In this document: positions 8,062-18,832 of the stretch, piece by piece
How the letters are laid out: each line of letters starts with the position of its first letter
Numbering within the stretch: the stretch's first letter is position 1
DNA from: an uncultured Muribaculaceae bacterium
GTDB taxonomy: Bacteria; Bacteroidota; Bacteroidia; Bacteroidales; Muribaculaceae
DNA length: 64,000 bases
NCBI GenBank assembly: GCA_910586895.1
Contig: CAJUIW010000003.1
Coordinates: 124,001-188,000 of the forward strand
Reading direction: 5' to 3'
Position numbers and translations under genes: made by a program
Notes under the pieces: model-generated
Told to the model about the DNA's origin: nothing
The model's input: the letters and a program-made list of their open reading frames with translations, nothing else
Database searches by the model: none

Positions 8062-11000
8062 ATGTCATTTTCAAGCTTATTAAGTAAACTATTCGGCAAC
8101 AAGTCACAGCGTGACCTTAAGGAAATACAGCCGATTGTTGATTCGATTAAAGCTCTTATGCCAAAAATGCAGGCAATGAGCAATGATGAACTCCGTCAGG
8201 CTATATCCGATGTCCGTGCCGACATCAAGGCTGCCATAAAGGCTGACGAGGATGCTATGGCCGAAAACCGTATTAAAGTCGAAGAGCTTCCGTTTGAAGA
8301 ACGTCAGCCACTCTGGGACGAGATTGATAAGCATGAAAAGAACATCCTCGACACTATCGAGGACAAGCTCAACGAGCATCTCCCCACAGTATTTGCCACA
8401 CTCAGAGAGACTGCCGCACGTTTTGCAGCAAGCCCCACTGTAGAGGTAACCGCCACACAGCTTGACCGCGACCTCGCCGCTGCCGGAAAGGATTTCGTGG
8501 AAATTGACGGCGACAAAGCCATATATCACAACAGCTGGCTTGCCGGGGGCAACGAGATAAAATGGGATATGGTGCACTACGACGTGCAGCTTATCGGCGG
8601 CGTGGTACTCCATCAGGGCAAAATCGCCGAAATGGCCACCGGTGAAGGTAAGACTCTTGTGGCCACACTCCCGGTATTCCTTCGCTCGCTCTCAGGCCGC
8701 GGCGTACACGTTGTGACAGTCAATGACTATCTGTCAAAACGTGACTCCGAATGGATGGGCCCGCTCTACATGTTCCACGGCTCGACCGTTGACTGCATTG
8801 ACAAGCACGAACCCAACACCCCCGAACGCCGTGCCGCTTACAACTGCGACATCACTTTCGGTACCAACAATGAATTCGGCTTCGACTATCTCCGCGACAA
8901 TATGGCCATGACTCCGGGCGACATGGTACAGCGCAAGCATTACTACGCCATTGTCGACGAGGTCGACTCCGTACTTATCGACGACGCTCGTACACCTCTT
9001 ATTATATCAGGCCCCGTGCCCCGCGGCGACGACCAACTGTTCAATGAGTACAAGCCCAATGTAGAGAAAGTGGTCAACGCACAGCGCCGTCTTGTCAACC
9101 AGCTTCTGAGCGAGGCCAAGACAAAACTGCAGAGCGATGACAAAGAGGTGCGCAAGGAAGGTGCTCTCCTTCTGTTCCGCGCCTACAAAGGTCTGCCCAA
9201 GAACAGCGCCCTTATCCGCTTCCTCAGCCAGGAGGGCATGAAGAACATACTGCTCGAAACCGAAGCCTACTACCTTCAGGACAACTCACGTGAGATGCCC
9301 AAGGCCACAGAGCCTCTCTACTTCGTGATTGACGAAAAGAACCGCAGCGTAGAGCTGACTGACAAGGGTATCGATGAACTGACAGGCACCAGCTCCGACC
9401 CCGGATTCTTCGTGCTTCCCGATATCGCAGCCCAGCTCTCGGAGGCTGAAACCATACCTGACGCTGCCGAACGCAATCTGCGCAAGGATCAGCTTATGCA
9501 GGACTATGCAGTGAAAGCCGAACGAGTGCACACCGTGGTACAGCTTCTCAAAGCCTACGCACTCTTTGAGAAGGATGTGGAGTATGTGATTGACGAAAAC
9601 AAAATCAAAATCGTCGACGAGCAGACCGGCCGTATCATGGAGGGCCGCCGCTACTCCGACGGACTCCATCAGGCCATCGAGGCCAAGGAAGGTGTAAAGG
9701 TAGAGGCCGCCACACAGACATTTGCCACCATCACACTGCAGAACTACTTCCGCATGTACCATAAGCTTGCCGGTATGACCGGTACCGCCGAAACCGAAGC
9801 CGGCGAATTCTGGGATATCTACAAACTCGATGTAGTCACCATCCCCACCAACAAGCCTGTGGCACGTAAGGATATGGAGGACCGCGTATATAAGACTAAA
9901 AAGGAAAAATACGCTGCCGTAATTGACGAAATCAAGAGCCTCGTGGAACAGGGCCGTCCCGTACTCGTGGGCACCACATCGGTAGAAATATCCGAACTTC
10001 TGAGCCGAATGCTCAAAATGCAGCATATCCCCCACAACGTCCTCAACGCCAAGCTGCACCAGCGCGAAGCTGAGATCGTGGCACTGGCAGGTAAGGCCGG
10101 AACCGTGACCATAGCCACTAACATGGCCGGCCGTGGTACCGACATCAAGCTCCCTGACGATGTCAAGGAAGCAGGCGGTCTGGCCATCATCGGCACAGAG
10201 CGTCATGAAAGCCGCCGCGTCGACCGTCAGCTCCGCGGACGTGCTGGACGTCAGGGCGACCCGGGTTCATCCGTATTCTACGTTTCGTTCGAGGACCAGC
10301 TTATGCGTCTGTTCGCCACTGACCGCGTAATGAAGATGCTTGACACACTCGGGCTCAAGGAGGGTGAGATGATTGAGAGCCGCATGGTGACAAAAGCCAT
10401 TGAGAACGCTCAGAAACGTGTGGAAGAGAACAACTTCGGCATACGTAAGCGCCTTCTGGAATATGACGACGTGATGAACAAGCAGCGTACCTACATATAC
10501 GCACGCCGCCACCACGCACTGCTCGGCGAACGTATAGGCATCGACATCGCCAACATGTTCTACGATGTAATCGAGAACCTCGTCATCAACTATGAAAGCG
10601 CCAACGATTTCGCAGAGCTCTCACTCGAACTGTTCAAACTCCTCACCATCGAGGCTCCCTTCACTGAAGAGGAATACCGCAATCTTAGCCGCGAGGATAA
10701 GATCAACGCCATACATGCAGCCGCCCTCGAGGCATTTGACCGCAAGAGCAAGCGCATAATCGAAGTGGCTGAACCGGTAATCAAGGACTGTGTGGAGAAT
10801 CGCGGACTGGATTCACAGATAATAGTGCCCATCACCGATGGCAAACGTCTGTTCCATCTGCGTGTTGACATCATGCAGGCCTACAACACCCAGTCGCGCG
10901 CCATTGTCAAGGAATGGCACAAGGCTATCCTGCTTGTCAGCATCGACGAACTCTGGAAAGAACATCTCCGCGAGCTCGACCAGCTCCGCCAGTCGGTACA

Positions 11001-11442
11001 GAATGCTTCATATGAACAGAAGGACCCGCTGGTAATCTACAAGGTAGAATCGTTCCACCTGTTCGAGCGCATGCTCAACAACCTTAATGTTAAGGTCGTG
11101 TCAGCGCTCATGCGCGGACAGATATATGTACAGCAGCGCCCTGCCGAACCTCAGCCGGCACAAACCGAAGCCGCTGAAGCTCCCGAGGCTCCCCGTCAGA
11201 ACGCACCCCAGCCTCAGGTAGAACGCGCCATGCCCGAAAAGCGTACCGATTACTCTCAGTACCGCGCAAGCAAGGAATCGCTCCCCGGACAGGAGGAGGC
11301 ACGCCGTGCCGCCTCAGCTCCCCAGGGAGAGAAACAGCGCCCAATGCCGGTAGTGAAAAACGGTCCCAAAGTAGGACGTAACGACCTCTGCCCCTGCGGT
11401 TCAGGCAAGAAATACAAGAACTGCCACGGCCGCGGGCTCTAA
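8062..11442 (+). CDS. secA: Preprotein translocase ATPase SecA
   Basis: Motor ATPase that pushes unfolded preproteins through the SecYEG channel. Walker A reads MATGEGKTL near residue 193, the DEVD-type Walker B is in AIVDEVDSVLIDDART near 295-310, and the helicase motifs NMAGRGTDI and QLRGRAGRQGDPG lie near 687 and 718-730. The C-terminus ends with an SEC-C zinc site CPCGSGKKYKNCHG, preceded by a Pro/Gln/Ala-rich linker of about 80 residues. At 1,126 aa it is longer than the E. coli protein (about 900), as is usual in Bacteroidetes, which carry extra insertions. The coiled-coil protein gene follows 36 bases later. Confidence 0.97.
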   Translation: MSFSSLLSKLFGNKSQRDLKEIQPIVDSIKALMPKMQAMSNDELRQAISDVRADIKAAIKADEDAMAENRIKVEELPFEERQPLWDEIDKHEKNILDTIEDKLNEHLPTVFATLRETAARFAASPTVEVTATQLDRDLAAAGKDFVEIDGDKAIYHNSWLAGGNEIKWDMVHYDVQLIGGVVLHQGKIAEMATGEGKTLVATLPVFLRSLSGRGVHVVTVNDYLSKRDSEWMGPLYMFHGSTVDCIDKHEPNTPERRAAYNCDITFGTNNEFGFDYLRDNMAMTPGDMVQRKHYYAIVDEVDSVLIDDARTPLIISGPVPRGDDQLFNEYKPNVEKVVNAQRRLVNQLLSEAKTKLQSDDKEVRKEGALLLFRAYKGLPKNSALIRFLSQEGMKNILLETEAYYLQDNSREMPKATEPLYFVIDEKNRSVELTDKGIDELTGTSSDPGFFVLPDIAAQLSEAETIPDAAERNLRKDQLMQDYAVKAERVHTVVQLLKAYALFEKDVEYVIDENKIKIVDEQTGRIMEGRRYSDGLHQAIEAKEGVKVEAATQTFATITLQNYFRMYHKLAGMTGTAETEAGEFWDIYKLDVVTIPTNKPVARKDMEDRVYKTKKEKYAAVIDEIKSLVEQGRPVLVGTTSVEISELLSRMLKMQHIPHNVLNAKLHQREAEIVALAGKAGTVTIATNMAGRGTDIKLPDDVKEAGGLAIIGTERHESRRVDRQLRGRAGRQGDPGSSVFYVSFEDQLMRLFATDRVMKMLDTLGLKEGEMIESRMVTKAIENAQKRVEENNFGIRKRLLEYDDVMNKQRTYIYARRHHALLGERIGIDIANMFYDVIENLVINYESANDFAELSLELFKLLTIEAPFTEEEYRNLSREDKINAIHAAALEAFDRKSKRIIEVAEPVIKDCVENRGLDSQIIVPITDGKRLFHLRVDIMQAYNTQSRAIVKEWHKAILLVSIDELWKEHLRELDQLRQSVQNASYEQKDPLVIYKVESFHLFERMLNNLNVKVVSALMRGQIYVQQRPAEPQPAQTEAAEAPEAPRQNAPQPQVERAMPEKRTDYSQYRASKESLPGQEEARRAASAPQGEKQRPMPVVKNGPKVGRNDLCPCGSGKKYKNCHGRGL

Positions 11443-11478
11443 AAAACAGTAACGCTAACTTAATAATAGTACACCATA

Positions 11479-12396
11479 ATGAAAAAAATCACGCCTCTTC
11501 TCTGGGTGGCCATTGTGCTTATACTCCTTCTGGTGGGAGCTATTGTATTCAGCGTAAGCCAAGTGGCCAGCCTTAAGCAACAGGTTACAGATGCGCAGGC
11601 TCAGAACGAGCAGCTGCAGCTTGACAACGAACAGCTGCAGCTCGACAACGAGTTCAACGCCATCAACTCGGAGTTCAGCCAATATGAAGATCAGGCTGTA
11701 AAACTGGCCAACGATACCATTCTGGCAAAATATACCGCTGCCAAGAACAAGGTGGAACAGCTCCTCAAGGAACTGAAAAATGAAAAAAACAAAGGCTCAC
11801 AGCGTGAGGCACGCATACGCGAGCTCGAAGGTGAGATAGCCACACTGCGCGGCCTTCTGCGCCACTATGTGGCCCAGATTGACTCGCTCAACAAGGAGAA
11901 TGCCGGCCTTAAAGCTGAAAATGCTGAAATCCGCACTCAGAATGAAGCGCTTTCAAGCCGTGTGGAAGAGGTATCGCGTAAGAACGAGCACCTGAGCGAA
12001 CGAATGACTCTTGCCGAAAAGCTCAATGTTACCGGAGTGACACTCCAGGCCCTGAAGAAGAACGGGAAGGTAGAGAAGAATGTGACAAAAGCCAAGCAGC
12101 TGATGGTGACTTTCACCATTCCGCAGAACAACTCCACTCCTGTAGGACAGAAAACCATCTATGTCCGCATCACCAATCCGGAGGGTTCTCTGCTCGGGGG
12201 CGCAGGCTCGTTCACATTCGAAGGACGCACACTCAGCTGCACTGCCCGCAAATCAGTGGAATATGCCGGCGAAGAAATATCAGGCATCAAAATCTATTGG
12301 GACGTAAACACCACCCTCAACCCCGGCGATTATACCGTAGAGCTTTTTGCCGATAACTACCGTCTGGCCTCACGCCACTTCACCCTAAAGAAATAA
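11479..12396 (+). CDS. Membrane-anchored coiled-coil protein of unknown function
   Basis: Not assigned to a named family. The N-terminus has a short basic head and one hydrophobic segment (about residues 7-27), then a long heptad-rich coiled coil (about 28-180) that includes the tandem NEQLQLDNEQLQLDNE. The C-terminal third (about 185-305) is predicted mostly beta, containing TVGQKTIYVRITNPEGSL-like strands and ending YRLASRHFTLKK, so it would form a small globular periplasmic domain. The topology resembles envelope-spanning spacer proteins. It lies directly after secA and before mgtC, close enough to share the secA transcript, which is compatible with an envelope role but does not prove one. 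Confidence 0.6.
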   Translation: MKKITPLLWVAIVLILLLVGAIVFSVSQVASLKQQVTDAQAQNEQLQLDNEQLQLDNEFNAINSEFSQYEDQAVKLANDTILAKYTAAKNKVEQLLKELKNEKNKGSQREARIRELEGEIATLRGLLRHYVAQIDSLNKENAGLKAENAEIRTQNEALSSRVEEVSRKNEHLSERMTLAEKLNVTGVTLQALKKNGKVEKNVTKAKQLMVTFTIPQNNSTPVGQKTIYVRITNPEGSLLGGAGSFTFEGRTLSCTARKSVEYAGEEISGIKIYWDVNTTLNPGDYTVELFADNYRLASRHFTLKK

Positions 12397-12424
12397 GGCG
12401 ACTCCCCAAACCCGGATTGTACAG

Positions 12425-13144
12425 ATGAATTTCACCGACTTCATAGAACAGCTCAACTCCACGGAGGTAACCACCGTTTCCTCCGTGTTCAAGATGTTCA
12501 TGAGTCTGATATTAGGCTGTATAGTAGGGTTGGAGCGCAAGCGCAAGGGGCAGATAGCCGGAATCAGGACATTTGCCCTGATATCCATGGGTTCCACTTT
12601 GGCCATGATTCTGTCCATATACGTGCCGCAGGAATATATGAGCCTGAAGAACGGCGACCCGGGCCGTATAGCCGCCCAGGTGATTACCGGAATCGGCTTC
12701 TTGGGTGCCGGCGCCATAATACAGATGAAAGGCTCTGTACGCGGCCTCACCACCGCTGCCGGCATCTGGATAGTGGCGGCCATCGGTATGGCTGTAGGAG
12801 CAGGCATGTATCTGACATCGCTCGTTGCCACCGGACTGATACTGATTATCCTCGTATATCTGGAATCGCTTGAACACCGGATACACATGGGATGGGAATC
12901 GCGCATCATACGCATCCGCGTGGCCGAAGTGGTGACCGATATTGACCGCTACCGCGAAACCATCACAGCCCATCATGGTTCGCTGACCAACGTGTATGTG
13001 GAATATGAATTTCAGGAACCCTCGACACGGCTTAACCTGGTGGTGCTCGTAAAGCATGACACCGACTATATAAGTCTGTTCTCCGACTTGCGCAAGCTCG
13101 GTCCCACAATGGCCATATCACTTGCCAATCAGGTGACTATCTGA
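12425..13144 (+). CDS. MgtC/SapB family membrane protein
   Basis: About residues 20-145 carry the MgtC domain, with four to five hydrophobic helices and the conserved blocks GCIVGLERKRKGQIAGIRTF (an acidic/basic helix end) and ITGIGFLGAGAIIQMKG followed by VRGLTTAAGIWIVAAIGMA. The remaining C-terminal 80-90 residues form a soluble ACT-like domain, seen in many MgtC homologues. MgtC proteins are linked to survival at low magnesium and in some pathogens inhibit the F-type ATP synthase, but a transport role is not proven. It begins 28 bases after the coiled-coil gene and is followed by a terminator, so it is probably last in this unit. Confidence 0.9.
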   Translation: MNFTDFIEQLNSTEVTTVSSVFKMFMSLILGCIVGLERKRKGQIAGIRTFALISMGSTLAMILSIYVPQEYMSLKNGDPGRIAAQVITGIGFLGAGAIIQMKGSVRGLTTAAGIWIVAAIGMAVGAGMYLTSLVATGLILIILVYLESLEHRIHMGWESRIIRIRVAEVVTDIDRYRETITAHHGSLTNVYVEYEFQEPSTRLNLVVLVKHDTDYISLFSDLRKLGPTMAISLANQVTI

Positions 13145-13162
13145 TTTATACCAACCAAATTC

Positions 13163-13200
13163 GGGCGCCGTTATAACATGACGACGCCCTTGATATTTTT
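13163..13200 (+). terminator. Intrinsic terminator after the mgtC-like gene
   Basis: GGGCGCCGT (13163-13171) pairs with ACGACGCCC (13181-13189) with one mismatch and is followed within a few bases by a run of seven T. Confidence 0.6.
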
Positions 13201-13217
13201 TTACATAACCGCTGATT

Positions 13218-15428
13218 ATGAATGTTGAAAGCCTAATAACTGACCTCGCCTTTATCCTCATACTCGGAGCCGTCACCACGGTATTCTTCAAGTGGATAAA
13301 ACAGCCCGTTGTACTCGGATATATAGTAGCCGGATTTCTGGCAAGCCCGCATTTCGAATACCTGCCCTCGGTAACGACAGAGTCCAACATCGACTTCTGG
13401 GCTGAAATAGGAATCGTGATCCTGCTGTTCTCCCTCGGGCTTGAATTCAGTTTCAAAAAGCTTATCAATGCAGGCGGCTCCGCTGTAGTCACCGCCCTGG
13501 TGATAGTGACCGGCATGATGTGCGTGGGGCTCACCATAGGCCATCTGCTCGGGCTTTCATTCATCAACTGCCTGTTTTTAGGCGGAATGCTCTCCATGTC
13601 ATCCACCACCATCATTATAAAGGCGTTCGCTGACCTCAACCTTACCCGCAAGAAATTTGCATCGCTCGTATTCGCCGTACTGATTGTGGAGGACCTTTTT
13701 GCCGTAGTGATGATGGTCATCCTGTCATCCATTGCCGTCAACAACCGTGTGGAGGGTGGCGAAATGCTTTACAACGTCACCAAGCTCGTATTCTTCCTTG
13801 TGATGTGGTTTGCCGTAGGTGTATATATACTCCCTTCGCTTCTCAACCGCGTCCGCCGGTTTCTCAATACCGAAACACTCCTTATAGTATCAATGGGGCT
13901 TTGCCTCGGCATGGCGGTATTCTCCGTGGCGTGTGGATTCTCGCTCGCATTGGGAGCATTCGTCATGGGGTCGATCCTTGCCGGCACCAGCTTCGCCGAA
14001 AGGATTGAGCATGTAACCCTTCCGGTCAAGGACCTCTTCGGCTCAGTATTTTTCATATCCGTGGGCATGATGGTCAACCCGCAGATCATAGTGCAATATT
14101 GGGGACCGATACTGCTGCTCTCAGCAGCCGTCATAATCGGAATGACAATATTCGGTACATTCGGAATGCTATTGACCGGCCAGACACTCAAGATAGCCAT
14201 GGAATCAGGATTCTCCCTCACTCAGATAGGCGAATTCGCATTCATCATCGCCTCTCTCGGCATGTCGCTCGGCGTGCTTGATGAGACCATCTATCCTATT
14301 GTTGTGGCCGTATCGGTACTCACCACATTCACCACCCCCTACTTCATCCGCATGGCCGACCCGGCCTACCGGTTTGTCGAGCGGCACCTGCCTAAGAAAC
14401 TGCATTTCCTTATCGAACGATACAGCGAGGATGCTACGACCGAAAGCGCCACGGCCCAGCTCTGGCGCTCGGTACTTGTGCGCTACATGTGGCGCGTCAT
14501 GCTCTACGCCGCCATCCTTATCACCATCTGCCTGATATCCACACGCTGGCTCCTGCCTCTGCTCACCGGCTTCAGCGCCGGCTGGGGGCGCCTTCTGTGT
14601 GCGGCCGTCACCGTAGCGGCAATGGCTCCGTTCCTGCTGGCCCTGTCGCTCCCATCATCGAAACGTATCGAACGCGAACGACTGAAAAATGCCAACGCCC
14701 GGTCCGATGTGCCTCTCACAGTGATGCGTGTATTCCGTCTGCTTATAGCGCTCGGATTTCTCGTCTACATCTTCTCGGCTCTCTATTCATGGAGCGTAGG
14801 AGCCACCGTAGGAGTGGCACTGTTCTTCTACATTATGCTTGTGCTGTCCAAACGTCTGCGCAAACGGATGTCGGAAATGGAAGAACGCTTCATCAACAAT
14901 CTCAACGAACGTGAACTTCGCCGTTCAGGACGCAACAATAATGTAGTGGCCAATCTGCACCTGGCATTCATGACCGTGGGCTACAACTGTCCTTTCGTAG
15001 GCGAGCGCCTGCAGGACAGCGGCATTCGCAGTCACTACGGAGCCAATATAGCATCGCTGCAGCGTGGCTCTACCATCATCCCGGTTCCGGCGGGTGACAC
15101 CCGCATATTCCCCGGCGACATACTCGGTGTGATTGGTACCGATGAAGAGATCCAGGCCATGCTCCCGGAAGTGGAGTCAAACCCCGAATCGGAATCCTCG
15201 CCGATACAGGCTTCCGACATAAAACTGTCATCCATCAAGCTTTCGGAAAGCTCGCCGCTGGTAGGCATGACTGTTGCCGAAAGTCAGCTTGGCAGCCGTT
15301 ACGGACTGCTCCTTGTAAGCATTGACCGTAATGGAAATTTTTTCACTCCTGAAGGATTTACACGCTTTCAGGAAGGAGATGCACTCTGGATTGTTGGAAA
15401 TCAGGAGATATTTAGCAAAATTAAGTAA
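13218..15428 (+). CDS. Cation:proton antiporter, CPA2 family (KefB/KefC-like) with two TrkA-C domains
   Basis: An inner-membrane exchanger of the CPA2 superfamily; related proteins move K+ or Na+ against H+. About twelve hydrophobic helices fill residues 1-390, with the family stretches VLGYIVAGFLASP, EIGIVILLFSLGLEFSF and FLGGMLSMSSTTIIIKAF (the unwound-helix region) and a second hydrophobic block near 425-560. Two soluble regulator domains of TrkA-C type follow, near 590-650 (FVGERLQDSGIRSHYGANI) and 675-735 (SPLVGMTVAESQLGSRYGL). There is no TrkA-N nucleotide-binding domain, so regulation should differ from classical KefC. The length of 736 aa fits Bacteroidetes members of this type. It is transcribed on its own. 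Confidence 0.88.
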   Translation: MNVESLITDLAFILILGAVTTVFFKWIKQPVVLGYIVAGFLASPHFEYLPSVTTESNIDFWAEIGIVILLFSLGLEFSFKKLINAGGSAVVTALVIVTGMMCVGLTIGHLLGLSFINCLFLGGMLSMSSTTIIIKAFADLNLTRKKFASLVFAVLIVEDLFAVVMMVILSSIAVNNRVEGGEMLYNVTKLVFFLVMWFAVGVYILPSLLNRVRRFLNTETLLIVSMGLCLGMAVFSVACGFSLALGAFVMGSILAGTSFAERIEHVTLPVKDLFGSVFFISVGMMVNPQIIVQYWGPILLLSAAVIIGMTIFGTFGMLLTGQTLKIAMESGFSLTQIGEFAFIIASLGMSLGVLDETIYPIVVAVSVLTTFTTPYFIRMADPAYRFVERHLPKKLHFLIERYSEDATTESATAQLWRSVLVRYMWRVMLYAAILITICLISTRWLLPLLTGFSAGWGRLLCAAVTVAAMAPFLLALSLPSSKRIERERLKNANARSDVPLTVMRVFRLLIALGFLVYIFSALYSWSVGATVGVALFFYIMLVLSKRLRKRMSEMEERFINNLNERELRRSGRNNNVVANLHLAFMTVGYNCPFVGERLQDSGIRSHYGANIASLQRGSTIIPVPAGDTRIFPGDILGVIGTDEEIQAMLPEVESNPESESSPIQASDIKLSSIKLSESSPLVGMTVAESQLGSRYGLLLVSIDRNGNFFTPEGFTRFQEGDALWIVGNQEIFSKIK

Positions 15429-15519
15429 ATATTCACTTAATCTATAATTATCACATATACAAGTGATTTTGTTATAAAAAAAATACAATACCATTGTAGT
15501 ATTTTTCGTTTCATTAATA

Positions 15520-15527
15520 TATCTTTG
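15520..15527 (+). promoter_or_regulatory. -7 promoter element for the susC/susD locus
   Basis: TATCTTTG, a perfect TAnnTTTG, lies 113 bases before the susC start, leaving a leader of about 105 bases. The rest of the 212-base gap is AT-rich and shows no gene. Confidence 0.6.
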
Positions 15528-15640
15528 TGCAAATTCTTGCTTAATATGAAGCAAAAATTTAGTATTTCGCCTTAAACAGTACCATTATACAGGCATAATC
15601 AGGAACGAATCTGAATAAACATAGTGTAAATATCAATTTT

Positions 15641-18600
15641 ATGAGAAGAGCAACATTCATCTTGGCCTTCATGCTGATAGCATGCACGGCCTTTGCGCAG
15701 ATAACGCGCATGACAGGTGTTGTGCTTTCCGCTGAGGACGATGAACCCATATTGGGTGCCACCGTCCGAGTGACAGGGTCAAAAAACACCACCGCCACTG
15801 ACATCAACGGTAAGTTCACCTTAACCAATCTCAAACCTACTGACCGTACCATCACAGTCACCTTCGTAGGCATGGAACCCCAGACAGTGAAAATCGCTCC
15901 CGAAGTCACCATCAAGCTCAAGACAAGCTCAAAGGTGATGGACGAAGTAGTGGTAGTAGCCTTCGGTAAGCAGAAGCGTGAGGCTTTCACCGGTTCGGCC
16001 GGTGTGCTGAAAGGAGAGAATCTCACCCTGCAGCAGGCCAACGACCCTATCTCTGCCCTTGAAGGAAAGGTGTCAGGTGTATCAATCGTATCTGGCAACG
16101 ATCCCACTGCCGAACCGGAAATAACCATCCGAGGTATCACATCGCTCAATGCCGGTTCAAGCCCGCTCATTGTGGTGGACGGACTCCCCTACAACGGCTA
16201 CTACTCCGATATCAATCCCGCCGACGTTGAGAACATCACAGTTCTTAAAGATGCCGCTTCAAATGCGCTGTACGGTGCACGCGGTGCCAACGGTGTGATC
16301 ATGATCACCACCAAGAGTGCAAGCCGCGGCAACACCGCCGTGACTTTCGACATGAAATGGGTGCCAATACCGACGGACTTATTGACTACGACAAGATTGA
16401 CAACCCCGGCCAATACTACGAGACCCATTATCTGGCTCTGCGCAACTACTATACACGCGCACAGGGCATGGATTTCAACACCGCCCACTCCCTTGCCAAC
16501 AAGAATCTCAGCGCATCGTCTGATCTGGGAGGCCTGGAATATATGGTATATTCCGTACCTCAGAACCAGTACCTTATCGGTACAAACGGTCGACTCAACC
16601 CCAACGCCATGCTTGGCAACCGCGTGGCTTACGAGGGTCAGATATACACCCTTACCCCCGACAGCTGGCGTGATCATGGTATCCGCGACGGCTTCCGTCA
16701 GGAGTACAACGTGAATATCAACGGCGGTTCTGACAAATTCGCCTTCTACGCAAGCTTAGGCTACCTTGATAACGAAGGACTTACCTACAATTCTGACCTT
16801 AAGCGCTACACAGCCCGCGTAAAGACAGAGTATCAGGCTTATCCATGGATGCGTGTAGGCGTGAACGCCGACTACTCCCACTCCAAGGCCAACAAAAACT
16901 CCAACGCATTCAGCATTGGCCATGACATAGCTCCGATATATCCGCTGTTTATCCGCGACGGTGCAGGCAACATCCTCACCGACCAGCACGGTCCCCGCTA
17001 TGACTACGGCGACGGCGGCAACGGCGGAATGCACCGCACCATAGAGCAGAGCGCCAACTCCATTCAGGAGGACCAGCTTGACGTTCATAAGACTATCAAT
17101 AATGCATTCAACATGCAGGGATTCATCAACATCAACTTCCTGCGTGACTTCCGCCTCACCCTCAACGGCACAGTCCACTTCTCTGACCTGCGCATGGTGG
17201 ATGGCTATAACCCCTACTACGGATTCAATACCGAAGCCAACGGCACTCTGACCGACCGTCGCTGGAACGGCTACGACACCAACCTCCAGCAGCTACTTGA
17301 CTGGACACGCGACTTCGGCCAGCACCATGTAAGCGTACTCCTCGGACATGAATACAACCGCAGCAAGGTTCATGATCTCTCAGCCACCAAGAACAACTTT
17401 GCAATGTGGGACCAGAACAAGGAACTCAACGGCGCCATAATCAACGGTTCTATCTCCGGATATACCTCCATCTACAATGTGGAAGGCTACTTTGCCCGAG
17501 CACAGTATGATTTTGACAACCGCTACTTCCTGTCAGGCTCATTCCGCCGCGACGGTTCATCACGCTTCCATCCCAAACACCGCTGGGGTAATTTCTGGTC
17601 GCTCGGCGGCGCATGGATCATGACCAAGGAGGAATGGTTCCCCAAAACTCCGGCAGTCAACATGCTTAAGCTCAAACTGTCTTACGGCCAGCAAGGTAAC
17701 GACCAGATCGGCGACTTCCTCTACACTGACCTCTATACCATCACCAATTCAAATGACCAGATAGGTATCAGCTTCAGTCAGAAAGGTAATCCGAACATTA
17801 CTTGGGAAACTGTGGGCAACCTCAATACAGGTATCGAGTTCGAACTCTTCAACAGCCGACTCAACGGTAGCGTGGAGTATTACCACCGTAAGACAACCGA
17901 CATGCTCAACACCTTCTATGTACCGACATCACTCGGTTACGGCGCATACTATGACAACATCGGCGATATGCTCAACCAGGGTGTTGAAATCAACCTTGAC
18001 GCCACACTGCTTCAGTTCAAGAACGTGACATGGCAGGTGAACGCCAACATGAGCTTCGAGAACAACAAGATCACATATCTGCCTGATGAAAACAAAACCG
18101 CCTCACTTGACGGACATCCCGGATACAATTACGGCAACTATTTCTATGGTGAGGGAATGCCTCTTTACACATGGCGCATGCCTCAGTATGCCGGCGTGAA
18201 CGATGAAGGCCGTGCTGTGTATTACGTTGACCAGACCGACAGCGAGGGCAATGTGACCCGCGGCACTACAACCGATGCCTCAAGCGCCACATATTACAAC
18301 TGCGGTTCGGCTCTGCCCGACTTCTACGGCGGCTTCGGCACCACGCTGCGTGCTTTCGGATTTGACCTCACAGCCAACTTCAACTTCTCAGTGGGAGGCA
18401 AGAAGTACGACTGGGGTTATGCTAAACTTATGAAAAATCCAGTAGCAGGCTCTACCGGTTTTTCAATGCACGCTGATGTACTCAACTCATGGAGCGAGGA
18501 CAACACCGGCAGCGATATTCCCCGCTGGCAATATGGTGATGTGGCCCCCAACGTTTCATCACGATTCCTGACCGATGCGTCGAACCTCACATTCAAGACA

Positions 18601-18801
18601 CTCAACATCGGCTATACACTCCCCGCCAACATTACCCGCAAAATGGCCATGAAGCGTCTGCGTGTCTACTTTGCATGCGACAACCTCTACTTCTGGTCGA
18701 AGCGCAAAGGTTTTGACCCCCGTTCATCGCGCACACAGTCAAATGCCGGTGGCTACTCACCTATGCGTACATTCATGGGCGGTATAAACGTTCAGTTCTA
18801 A
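15641..18801 (+). pseudogene. SusC/RagA family TonB-linked outer membrane transporter, interrupted by a one-base frameshift
   Basis: Outer-membrane beta-barrel that imports glycans or peptides with a SusD lid and TonB energy. Frame one (15641 to about 16360) gives a signal peptide ending ACTAFAQ, a carboxypeptidase-like regulatory domain (about 22-95), the VMDEVVVVAFGKQKREAFTG segment and the plug domain with the SusC signature LYGARGANGVIMITTKS. The barrel then continues in another frame from about 16357 to 18801, ending in the typical GGINVQF. Joining the frames needs one extra G in the GGG at 16359-16361, which restores MKWGANTDGLIDYDKI, a normal SusC junction. The first frame otherwise runs off to a stop at 16714. 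Everything else is intact, so this is either a very recent mutation, a slippage-prone tract or a sequence error. Confidence 0.9.
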
Positions 18802-18832
18802 TAACACAAAAAATTAAACAGAACTTTCAATT

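Noticed and set aside
9286..10206. Long minus-strand open frame of 306 codons inside secA
   Set aside because: It is a frame shadow: the plus-strand SecA reads through with all motifs, and the antisense product has no recognisable domain.
16357..16714. Programmed frameshift or two separate genes in susC
   Set aside because: There is no slippery heptamer, and the second frame has no signal peptide or sensible start, so a single broken gene is the better reading.
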